Positions 26,201-37,700 of a DNA stretch of 64,000 nt are shown one piece after another. Source of the stretch: Hybos culiciformis (lineage: Eukaryota > Arthropoda > Insecta > Diptera > Hybotidae); NCBI GenBank assembly GCA_964007475.1, contig OZ023275.1, forward strand, positions 17,897,829 to 17,961,828. The letters run 5' to 3'. The notes beneath the pieces were generated by a model, which worked only from the letters and a program-made list of their open reading frames with translations, did not search any database and was not told the origin of the DNA. The first letter of the stretch is position 1, and every line of letters starts with the position of its first letter. The position numbers and the translations under genes were made by a program.

Positions 26201-28265
26201 TTAATGAGTTCAAGTTTAATTTTATTTTCTATGTATTTTAATTTTTATTGTACAATAGTGGTGAATACCTGTGATAAAAAAGAAATTGAAATATTCTAAT
26301 AATTTTTTTTTTAATTCAAAAGAACCCTTTTATTAATATTTTTTATTTTTAATGTTTCAGAAGTTTTTCTAATATAATACTAACAACTGAATCTAGATTT
26401 TATTAATACTTTGAATTGTGTATGCGATGACAAAAAAAAGTGTCAAAATTGTGGTTGCAAATGCAAGGAAAAAAGAGTTTTTTAATTTCTGATTTTTGCA
26501 TCATTCAAATGTGAAAACTATGTCTAAATTTTGGAATATTTGAATGATCTTACATCACACCTAGTATTTAGTCCGCCACTGTGTATAACAGCATATATCA
26601 TTAAAACTAATGCAATTAAATTCTCGGTTACGACACGAAATATATATGTGTCTTAGTCCAACGTTGTTAAAATTTGCACCACTTTTTCAAGTTTTTAGAA
26701 TAGGTAATTGAAAGATCTTCGAGGTTTTAATTTCTATATGTAGATTTTTTGATGGTGACAAATAACACAGTGTATAATTAAAAAAATCTTGTAAACTTTC
26801 TCTATTTATCTAAATTTATATTATGTATCTTCATTTATTATAAGAACTATAAGAAATAAAACTTATAGAGATCTCTCTGAAATTATATTGACCATAGAAA
26901 TGGTACAAATTTAGAATTTTCATAATTAATTTATATATTATTGCAATATACAGCATTTAATTAAAAAATTAACCAGAAATTGAACATATTTATTTTAAAT
27001 TTATCGCGTTATCGATGTAATTTTCAATTGAAAATTATGTTGCAATTCTTTCTTTAAAAAAAAAAAAAAAATTGAAAAACAAATATTTTTATGTACATAT
27101 TTTTCTAACATTGATCTTGAATTAAAATTAAATAATTAAAACAGTTTATTTTATATTTTTCATCTAATGATGTTTATTATTATTGTTTGAACAAAATTTC
27201 TGGGATTATAGCTATAAATTAATTTTTTTTTGTTGTTTTCCTGATCTTAAGGAAATTAAATAAATTGTTTTTCTTTTTTATTTTATTTTTAAAAATATGA
27301 ATTAACATTCAAACAGACATTTGTTAATTTATATTAGTTAAAAATTAAATATTTATGTATAATTAATTTAAAAACAATGTAATAAAATTATGAATTTTAA
27401 TATCTTAATTAAATAATTATTAAAATAAATAAGATAGTTAATTAAAGTTACAAAAAAAAAAAAACACATATTTTCTATAATACTTATCTATGTATTTTTA
27501 AAGAAAAATAAATATTTAACATTAACTACTGCATAATAGTATATAGTTAAAGTTTAAATATTTAAACATAATATTATAAATAAGGTTCCATTATAATAAA
27601 AAAAAAATTTATTATTGTAAGATAAATATTTTTCTCAAGATAAATCTAATTTTAGATATTCTGCAAATTGGCGGAAAAAACTAGATAATTCTGATTTTTT
27701 TGATTAAATAAAATTCAAGAAAAAAATAAATGTACATACTTGTAATAATGTTATTAAGCTCTCAGTCCTTTTAATATACCTGATAGACTTGTGATTGTAG
27801 ACAGCAGTGTTAGGATTATGGTTCAAACCAAGATAAATCTTAGATGTCATAATAACTGCAAATACAGATTTTCCAACCATTTATTTCAGATTTATGTTTT
27901 TTTACAGATCTCGAAAGTTTTGTCTTTTTTTTTTCTTTAAATTGACAAAGTTATTATCTTGATATTATTTTCATTAAATATATAAGATAATTTCAATTAT
28001 ATTATAATAAAAGTCGTCGTAAGCCATTTTAACTTAGATAAATATAATAAACTTATATCTTAAGAAAATATTTGCAGAATTTATTAATTTAAATTTCACC
28101 CCTGAAAAGCTAATTTAAGAAATATTAACACAAAGTGAGATAAAATATGTTTAACAATTTAATGGTAAAAAAATTTTTTAATTTAATTTGCCATCTCCGT
28201 TTTAGAAAGTCTTAAGCTGTCATGTATTTTTCGTAAGTTATACATATTTCTCAGCATGTTTTCTA
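23201..28265. other. Gene-poor AT-rich region
   Basis: No supported gene. Holds an AAT triplet microsatellite near 23943-23963, many 10-16 base A or T runs, and a possible Tc1-type terminus near 26571. A minus-strand exon-like block near 27785-27856 is open but isolated. Confidence 0.5.
26500..26583 (-). mobile_element. Possible Tc1-like transposon terminus
   Basis: Read on the minus strand, CACAGTGGCGGACTAAATA resembles the CAGTGGCGGAC start seen in many Tc1-family elements. An 11-base inverted pair (ATCATTCAAAT 26500-26510, ATTTGAATGAT 26538-26548) lies next to it. No opposite terminus or transposase was found nearby. Confidence 0.25.
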
Positions 28266-28465
28266 NNNNNNNNNNNNNNNNNNNNNNNNNNNNNNNNNNN
28301 NNNNNNNNNNNNNNNNNNNNNNNNNNNNNNNNNNNNNNNNNNNNNNNNNNNNNNNNNNNNNNNNNNNNNNNNNNNNNNNNNNNNNNNNNNNNNNNNNNNN
28401 NNNNNNNNNNNNNNNNNNNNNNNNNNNNNNNNNNNNNNNNNNNNNNNNNNNNNNNNNNNNNNNNN
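28266..28465. other. Assembly gap, 200 N
   Basis: Exactly 200 undetermined bases, probably a fixed-size scaffold gap whose true length is unknown. The open frame that appears to run through it is an artefact. Confidence 0.99.
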
Positions 28466-29279
28466 TATGATATTTAAATTTTGAACTTAGGGTACCTACG
28501 CAAAATGTTTGCTTTATGCTTAACTGCTAATTCACTTACATTATAATAATGACTTTTTTTTAACACTTTTAGTAGATTTTTTAAACCATTTATTGAAAAA
28601 ATATTTAAATTTCTTACAAATGTTTTTAAAATTATCCTAATTATGAAGTTAAAAATCAATTTTTATGCAATTATTTTTTGTAGTAAAGATATAAATTGTT
28701 TTTTTTTTTTTTTCGCACTTATGATTTTCAATTATGAAATGCAACATTAATTTTATTCAAAAATAGATATCTATTTACCTTTTCACCTATTAAGTAAATA
28801 AAACTATGTATCTAAACATAAATTCATATAGTTAAACTCATATAAAGCCTTGAATGAAATTTAAAAAATTCTATGTACATATATGAAAAGATTAAAAATT
28901 ATTTTGATTATGTTTTGTCTATTAAATTTATCTACTTATAAGTGACTTGCTATAATAAATAAGATTCATAGTCTGAGATTAATAGTTTTTATTTTTATTT
29001 TGAATAACTTGAAGAGGAAATCAAAAATAATTAGAATTTATTATCTTCTTTTTTTTTTTTTTTTTTTTGATTGAAATCTTTTTAATTGTATATTTATTTA
29101 TTTTTGTTTTTGCATATTATACTACATGTACCTAATGCTTTTTATGCTAATCAGTATATAACACCTAAATGTAGCAAAATATTTTTTTTTTATTTAGTAT
29201 TTTCCCTCTATTAAGTTTTAGCGAAAGTTTTCAATATAAAAAAAATCCATAAAAAAAAATATATTTTTTTTTATATTCC

Positions 29280-29310
<31 letters not shown>

Positions 29311-30250
29311 TTCAGTTTTTATAGTAAAATAACTATATATATAATGTATAGTATGATATTAATGAACCTTATTATAATAATGTACATACTATATATTATG
29401 TAAAATATTGTATAATTATTATTAATAAAAATTTTGAAATATAACTTTATGTTATAAATAATTAAATATTTTAGTCAACCATAAATATCATATTTCATAT
29501 TTTTCTTTTTAAATAAGAACTCTTAGTCTTATGAAATCATATATCGTTTGTATATATATATATATATATTGGCTTTTTACTTAAAATCTGACTAAAATAA
29601 ATTAAGTAAATTAATTTTTATGTTTTAGAAATAAATAGTCGCTGAAAAATAACAAAATTATTCAAATAATTTGCAAATTAATGTAGCTTTAGTTTCTAAA
29701 TATAAATAATTTAACTTCATCATAATCAATAAAATGTGTTAACATTAACATCTTCAATTCGGACGGTTTGCATAAAGGGATTTTTTTTTTGTATATTTTT
29801 TTTTTTTTAATAACAACATTAACTTTTACACTGCATAGTTATTTTATATTATTGGAACTAATAATTTTAAATAACTTTTGTAATTTTATGATTTTCAATT
29901 TTATTAAAAATAGTCATAAATTTTAAATGTATGTATAAACATTATTTTAATTATTAGGTTAAGAAACAATAGAATAACCAAATGAAACTTAAAATTTTCC
30001 CAGAAATAGATATTATTTATACAACTTTTTTTTTTTTTCTGTTATAAACTTAAATTACATGATAGAATATAAGTTAATTTTTCAATATTAAAATACAGAG
30101 ACAGAAATAAGCCTTTTTGGAGACTTCAAAGGTCGCTTATGCATCTCAACAGTATTGACAGTATTGACTACATTTTCACTCATTATTAGAGGAAAACAAA
30201 ATTTTTTGATTTTTATTTGTTATATATGCACATTTAATTTTGCCTAATTG
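28466..30250. other. Gene-poor AT-rich region
   Basis: No supported gene. Contains a 26-base poly-A run at 29285-29310 and a (TA)n tract near 29547-29568. Confidence 0.5.
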
Positions 30251-30251
30251 C

Positions 30252-31338
30252 TTAAGAATGGGGGTTGGACATTTGTCCGCGGGACATTTGTCCGCGATTT
30301 GTTTTTGTATCGCGGACATAAAAATGACATTTGTCCGCGATTCAAAATGTCTTTTGTCCGCCGCGGACAAATGACATTTTCCAAAATGTCATTTGTCCGC
30401 GATAAAAATTAATCGCGGACAAATGACATTTTGCAAAATGACATTTGTTCGCTAAAAATCTGAAAAATCAATCGCGGACAAATGACATTTTGCAATTTGT
30501 CCGCTAAAAATTTAAAAAATCAATCGCGGACAAACGACATTTTGCAAAATGACATTTGTCCGCTAAAAATTAAAAAAAGCAATCGCGGACAAATGACATT
30601 TTGGAAAATGACATATGTCCGCTAAAAATTTGAGGCTAAAGTGCAGATGACGTGAACTAATCAGAATCGGCACAACAAGAGAGGGTGGTGGGGGGCGGCA
30701 CGCGGGCGGGTGGACTGGTGGTTGGTCAGTGGTATTTGTGGCGTCAGCCGCAAATCCCACTGACCAACCACCAGTCCACCCGCCCGCCCGCCGCCCGCCG
30801 CCCCCCACCACCCTCACTTTAAGGGGCAAATCGGGCAAAAAAAAAAAATTGCATATACAAAATGTATGAACAATTTGGGGGGACTCTACCCCTCTTCCCT
30901 TTTCCAAGCTTCAGACGATTCTGAGTGGTTCACGTAATCTGCAGTATCTCCAAAATTGAAAAATCAATCGCGGACAAATGACATTTTGCAAAATGATATT
31001 TGTCCGCTAAAAAAACTGAAAAATCAATCGCGGACAAATGACATTTTGAAAAATGACATTTGTCCGCTAAAAATTCGAAAAATCAATCGCGGACAAATGA
31101 CATTTTGCAAAATGACATTTGTCCGCTAAAGTTAGAAAATTCAATCGCGGACAAATGTCATTTTGCAAAATGTCATTTGTCCGCTAATTTTGGGACATTT
31201 GTCCGCGGCGGACAAATGTCATTTTACAATCGCGGACAAATGACATTTTGCAAAATGACATTTTTCCGCGAAGTTTTCCATACAAATTTCATCGCGGACA
31301 AATGTCCCGCGGACAAATGTCACGGCGCCCTTAAGAAT
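30252..31338. mobile_element. Foldback-type element with target-site duplication
   Basis: Element body is 30260-31330, 1071 bases, flanked by direct repeats TTAAGAAT (30252-30259 and 31331-31338; 9 bases if CTTAAGAAT). The ends are inverted copies beginning GGG and containing GACATTTGTCCGCG twice in a row. Each arm is built of about five roughly 55-60 base units, and each unit is itself nearly palindromic (CGCGGACAAATGACATTT, GCAA, then AAATGACATTTGTCCGC, with an A-rich linker). Inside these lie further matched arms and a GC-rich central hairpin. The frames running through it are repeats, not genes. An 8-base duplication fits hAT or P-type transposition, and Foldback/Galileo elements have this architecture; no transposase is present, so it is non-autonomous. 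Confidence 0.88.
30681..30815. repeat. GC-rich central hairpin of the foldback element
   Basis: Arms 30681-30742 and 30747-30815 are reverse complements apart from a 7-base length difference and few mismatches, with a loop of about four bases. The stem is strongly G-rich on one strand (GGTGGGGGGCGGC) in a genome near 20% G+C. Flanking segments GATGACGTGAAC (about 30647) and GTTCACGTAATC (about 30930) extend the pairing outward. Confidence 0.9.
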
Positions 31339-34300
31339 ATGTAGGGTTTTATTTAAGACTTAATTTTCCGAAACTGCCCTTAGAAAGAAAAGAGATATGA
31401 TGTCTTCGGGAAAAATGATCATCTTGCAAAACTTTGACAGCGTTTTCCACCAAAACTCATAAAAAATAAATATTTGGAAATTATATATTAAAAAATCTAA
31501 GCTCTAAGTACGACTAATTGTTGCTATTAATTTACACTTACTGCTGAGATGGCTTTTATAATATTATCAAGCTTGTATATTAAGTAGCAATTTTGCTTTA
31601 ATTTTCGCTAATGACACAAACATAACAATATAACAAAAACTAGTACTCATCTGCAGAGACTTGGGCGTTCGTATATTTAATCGTATATACAAAAAATGAA
31701 ATAAAAAATGAAATAATTTGTTGACTTTAAGATCATTTTATAATAATGCTTTTTAGAAAACTCAAAAGTGATAATAAAACTGTAACAGATTTTGAATAAT
31801 TCTGTTTTTAAATAAATTAAGCCAATTATAAAAGTATTAAATTAAAAAAAATAAAGTTTACAAAACGTTCTGAACAAACTATTATCGTAAACAAGTTATT
31901 CTAATATTTTTTACCAAGCCATTATATGTATATAAATCAAAACTTGAGAGGTAATTAGAGTTTTCTGGCAATTGTGTGATGATTTTTGCATTAACTTTTG
32001 CAATTGATAAAAATTCTATTTGTTTAATGTAAAATGATGTTCTGATTTGCGTGTTGTATAATTACATGATGTAAGTATAATTATAATTGCAAGTATTATA
32101 ATATATTATAACAGTAATAATATTATGATGAGATAAAAATATTATATATTAATGACATTTAAATTAAAACATATTATTTATGTATATGTATAATGGTTTT
32201 GGTATTTTAGTTAAATTAAATTATATTCAGTTAATTAAATAAATATTAATTTTTGTAATTAAATTTAATTTAACCATAGAAAACATAATACAAATAATGT
32301 ACATGTAATAATGAGACAAAAATATTGTAGATAATATTATCGGCATTATAATTTGATAATAAAATAAATGTTGTAAAATTTTCAAGTAAATATTTATATA
32401 CATATACTTAATTTAAAAATTTGTAAATTACAGAAATGTTTTTATAATTTTGAATATCACTGTCTGATAAAATATATTTTAAATTGGAATTAAAGTTGCA
32501 TTTTATTTCTTATGATAAACATTTTTATTCAATTATGCGTGATGGTAACTGAATAATTTCTGAATTTGGAAGCGAAATTTTTTTTGAAAATATCGAACAC
32601 AAAAAGAAAGTACAACACTAACTCATAAATGAAATATGGAGCCTGGTTAACAATACTTTAACACCTAAAATCTTATAATCGACCTCAACCCAAAAATTCT
32701 TGATGACAATCATAGGATGAATTTTTTTCCATTTTCAGCTCGAATCATTGATACCAATAGAAGGCTAAATATTTTTTTTTAGATATACCCAGAATCGAAA
32801 TGTACTAATTTTTTAAACATTAAAAGTATCGAATTGTTTCTGGAATCAGGGCTTTACTTTAATCTCTTTTAAATTGAAATTTGATACAAAGATAAATATG
32901 ATCTGAACACTGAAAAACATAGTATTGATTAATGATTACATTTTTTTTTAATTTATTCTGTTTACATATAAATAAAACAAATATTTTATTTAAACTGAAT
33001 AAATTTTGTTTTGTTGAATTAATTAAATGAATTAATTAGATGATTTTATTGTCAATTCAGATGCAATAAATTACAGGATGGCAATTAAATAAAGCTGTAA
33101 ATACAATTCGATATTATATAATTGAAGCACGTGAAAACCCAAATTAACCAGAAATTTATTTGAAATTAAAATATTTTGCATCTGTGTGTCTGGTAGGTCA
33201 TTATAAAAAAATTTATTAAATTTATTTTGCAAAATTTCTTCTTAATATTACGTTGATTACGTTCATCCCTTTTTAACTAAGATTATTTAAAGTTTTTTTT
33301 GTTGAAATATACCTATAATTTGTGCATAATAAATATAAATTGATTTTACAAAAATTCAAACTACAACAAAATTATTACATAAAATGATTTAATTATATTC
33401 ATAATTACATGTAGAAGATAATTAGGGGATTTTTGTAATATTTTTTTCTTCGCATAAAGCATAACAGTTTTGTGTATATAAGTGATCATCTATGAATTAG
33501 TAATTACAAAGTTTAAAAAAACATTAATTTAATACTGAAATTAAACTTCTGAAGATTGCAACATCAAAATTTGTAGAAAAAGGAAAGAACATGAACTTCT
33601 GAAGTCTGTTTCCTCTTACATATACTTTTACTTCAGAATTATGATTAAAAAAAAGTTCGAAGCTAACGCGGGCATAAACATAATATACGATACCTATGAT
33701 TACCACTTTATAGAAATTTCTTTACACATTTACTAATTTAAAATTAGAAAATTTAACTTTGAACCCCTAACTATTATTGGTTTGTAAAAGGATCATTCAT
33801 TTTGCGATTACAAAATATTTGAATTTTTTGACATAATTTTTTTTTAATTAAACAATATTTACAATATACATGTCTCTTAAAAGATTGTACTTATATGTTT
33901 GTTTTTTTTTTTTTTTTAATACCAAAAATACACAAAATAGTTTCATAACTAGAAACGTTATAAAACAAAAATTTACTTAAATTTGAAGGCCGAAATTTAA
34001 AGACTATAAAAAGAAGTATGAAATCAGCCACATGCAAAAAAAAATTCACGATATTTGAATACTTAAACAAAAAAAATTACTCAAAAATACATATTTATTC
34101 TCTTCTTTTTTTTTTGCTTTTTGCAAGCAAATTATGAAGTTTATTCTATTTATTTGCTTATATGAATTAGAATAAACAAAGTTTTAAGTTGACAATCGAA
34201 ATAACTTCTTAGAAGGAAAATTTGTAGATATTTTTTTGAAAAAAAAAAAATCGAAAAAAAATTACACTTAGTAAAAAATGTTAATGGATTTATTAACAGA

Positions 34301-34352
34301 ATTGTAATAAAAAAAAAGAATTTTCACCAGCTTACTATAATTAAAATCTTAC
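31339..34352. other. Gene-poor AT-rich region
   Basis: No supported gene. Sequence at about 32620-32780 is less AT-rich and resembles the debris at 20.6-20.8 kb, suggesting copies of one old repeat. Confidence 0.45.
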
Positions 34353-34438
34353 CACAAACATATCGACAGAATAAAATTGATGTGCCTCTTTCACGTCATC
34401 TTCAAAAAACAAAAATTTTACTAGACCTTTGATATCTA
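34353..34438 (-). other. Orphan coding-exon candidate, 86 bases
   Basis: On the minus strand, a T9-AG acceptor precedes an 86-base block open in just one frame, reading IKGLVKFLFFEDDVKEAHQF and then YSVDMFV, followed by the donor G|GTAAGA. Composition is richer in G+C than its surroundings. It needs one base from a preceding exon and ends in phase 0. I do not recognise the peptide and found no partner exon, so it may be an exon of an unannotated minus-strand gene, a relic, or chance. Confidence 0.3.
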
Positions 34439-34589
34439 AAAAAAAATATTTTAAATAAATAATAAATTTCTATTATCGTGACTCACTCACTGAAGTTCGT
34501 GATTAATTATTATATAATTAAGAATTAATAAACATAATATTTACTATCAATATCAATAATAATATTCCACTCAATCGAAGAATATTTAA

Positions 34590-34757
34590 CACTTTATAAA
34601 CGGCGCGCGATAGTGAAATTATATGCATAGAAATTACGGCATTATCGTCAAGATATCGAACTTATTATTGTTTTTTTTTTAAATATCTTATGCTTATTGA
34701 ATTCAGTTCAATGAATATTTTATTTAAACTAATAATTGTTTTTTTTTTAATTTTTAG
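34590..34757 (+). promoter_or_regulatory. Candidate promoter region of the UNC93-like gene
   Basis: GGCGCGCGATAG at about 34602 is a rare GC island in this region, and TCAGTTC at 34703-34709 fits the arthropod initiator consensus 60 bases before the start codon. Alternatively the TTTTTAG at 34751-34757 is an acceptor and the leader is spliced from further upstream; the sequence cannot decide. Confidence 0.3.
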
Positions 34758-34766
34758 ATAATAAAT

Positions 34767-37700
34767 ATGACTTTCACTGGTTCAGGATATAAGGATGATG
34801 ACAGAGATGGCCCTGTAAAGGTAATTAATTGCTTTAATTATTTATAACTTTTTTAAAACAAAGTAAATTAATATTATAATAATAAACATTTAAATTTAAC
34901 GGAAATATGGATAATCCGGAAATCAAATGCACTTGATAAAACTTCTAAAAACACTTCTCATTTCATTTCAATAAAAAAAAAATTTATGTTTTTAATGAAA
35001 AAAAAAATTAACAATTAAGATTCAAATCATGCGAGTATAAATTTATAAAATAACAATAAATGGAGTTGATCTGATAAACACCTACTACTAAAATATTTTT
35101 ATTTTTTCTGCTTTTTGCAAAAAAAAAAGAATTAAAACTTATTTAATATATTCTAATTGTATAAATACTTTAAAAACAAAAAATTTAATACAAAATAATT
35201 TTATTTATCATAAAATGAAACAAGTTTCCAAAATTAAAATATTTATTCCATTTTGCACTTGTTATTTATAATAAAAATTTAATGATAAGATAACAACACA
35301 ATAAGCTAATCCTTGAAATGAATCCAAGGCATAAAAAATAACATAATCTTTTTTCTCGCACCATTCATTCAAGGCTTTGGACAGAGAGCCTATCTTTTGT
35401 AACTAATCACTTTATGGACAGTACTACGATTTGAAAATCAATCAATTTATTTATGTATGATGTTTTCTCTTCAGCTTCTTACACAAATTCTGTCTACCAT
35501 CAGGCCCAAACCTGAAACAAACAGTCCATTATATGACTTTCAAAAATACTATCCTGAAATACTATATTGAAAAAATACTATCTAGATAAATGAAAAACTT
35601 ATCAGATATCTGTTCATTATAAAATATAATTTCAAAAGATTAATAATTGGTATTTTAACTCAGTAGTATCTCTTAAGTTTTGAATTCGCATGATGCGAGA
35701 AAAATTTTCGTACATATATTTATTAAGTCAAATAAATTTCCTTAAATATTTTTAATTATCAAAATCTGTTAAATAAATATTAATGTATAAATATTTGCTA
35801 TTTCTTGATTGAATTGTAATTTGTTGAAATTATTAATTAAAGTAAATAATAAAAAAACAAAAAATGTATTGAACTAAAATGAACAACTTTGATGAACGTT
35901 TTATTATGTCCATTGACTCAAAAACACAGCATTTTTGCAACTTGTTTAAAAATATGTATTTATGTATGTAATGTATGTATAAATATTTCAAAATTCTTTT
36001 TTATTTATAATTATTTGACATAATATTAAACAACATTCAAATTTCAATTTTTTTTTTTTTTTAATTTAAATTAATTCAAAGATTTAACTGGTTCAAGCCA
36101 GTGATACGTAGTGATCTATGATTTCTTGTTAGGGACAATCTGCATTCAATATAATGAAATGTATGCGTGCATCTAATATTAAATTTCTATTAAAAAATGT
36201 TAAAATTTCATTTTTGTGATAAAATTTACTTTTTCAAAAATTACTCATTTTTTCAATATTTTAAAAAATATTGATTCAAATGTTTTCTTCACTGAGTACA
36301 CACATTTTTGAAACTTGTAAAATTTAATATACGGAAGCTCTTTCGATCGACTTCCACAGACTTATGTTAGTTAAATCTTTAGTTCAATAAAGTTTTATAA
36401 TTTTTGACAATTATTCAGTATTTTATTTTATTCTCGTCTACAATGATGTGTATTTATTATTATTGATATTTTAAGTTTTAAATTTATTTTTAATCCAAAT
36501 CGATCTAAACGTACTTTGACCAAGAAAATTATTTTTATTATGACTTCTTTATTCTATTTTTATTTTCTTTGGTTAAATAATATTTAAATATTTATTTTAT
36601 TATTCAAAAAATTTTTAAAATAGCTTTCACTATAAAATATAAAAAGAAGAAAAATAAAATGAATAGAACCAAGTACATACCTATTATTTATTTGTTAATT
36701 GTACGTTATAAGAAGTTAATTCAGCATTTATACAATTGGTGTTTCCTCTTAGTTCAAAAAAATATCCATTTTTCTAGTTCACAAAAAAAAATTTTACAAA
36801 AATATTGTCACCAAGAAAAAATCTTCAAGGTACATTGGATCCAATAAGCACCTTAATGTATTTTTTTTTATGTGCATACAAAAAATACGCGAAAATAATA
36901 AAACATAATCCATAGTATTTTAAATAAAAAACAAATCATTAAAAAAATACAAAAAAAAAAAAAAAATTAGCATAAAATAAAATTTATTGAAAAGAGACAT
37001 CAAATAAAATACATACTCTACTAGTAGTAATTTGTTATAAAAGAATTTTAATTTTTTTAATTTTATACTAACTTGTCATTACTTAAACAAGTTGTGATTA
37101 TTTTAATAAAAAATTACTTCTATTGATAAAATAACTTATTCTTGAACCAAAACAATATAAAACTTACATTGTTGAGTACATGAACCTAAAAATTAAGCGC
37201 ATTTTTATTTAAATTGACGCCTATACATACATTATGAATATTTTAAAATTTGATTAAAATATATTTTGAAAACAAACGAATATTGAATTTTATTCTACAA
37301 ATTAAATCATTTAAATGTTCTTATTGATTTTTATATCCAAGCAATAAAAGCGTAATATTTTAATTTTGCAGGTATTTCCTCAACATAATTATAACGTCAG
37401 ATATTAAATTTTTTTATTTAAATGTTTTATAAATAAATGATATAAGAGATGTGTTACACACAGAACTACAATAATTTGAGAACTTGTTTGTTGGTCACAT
37501 AATGATTTACGTATATCTATATCGTAAAAAATTTATATATCGAATTGAAAAATTCGCCTCTTTTCACCCATTTTTTTTTTTTCTTGAAGCCTCCTGGGCC
37601 TATAAATTATATTTTGATTCTGTTTTTGATGTCTAATTGTGCAGATTAATATATGGAATTTTGTGAAGTACACACTTCTACACAAATTTCGGATAAAAAA

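Noticed and set aside
27785..27856. Minus-strand exon-like block reading KIYLGLNHNPNTAVYNHKS
   Set aside because: Acceptor and donor are plausible but phases do not connect to other candidates and the peptide is unknown.
28256..28477. 73-codon frame of unknown residues
   Set aside because: It spans the 200-N assembly gap.
30563..30907. 114-codon minus-strand frame rich in Gly, Pro and Trp
   Set aside because: It reads through the GC-rich hairpin of the foldback element; the composition is a by-product of the repeat.
31060..31344. 94-codon frame with repeating ADKCHFAKCHLSA pattern
   Set aside because: Translation of the foldback repeat units; the same pattern appears on both strands.
33424..33433. 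GGGGATTTTT resembling a Relish site 1.3 kb before UNC93
   Set aside because: A single 10-base match far from any transcription start is expected by chance.
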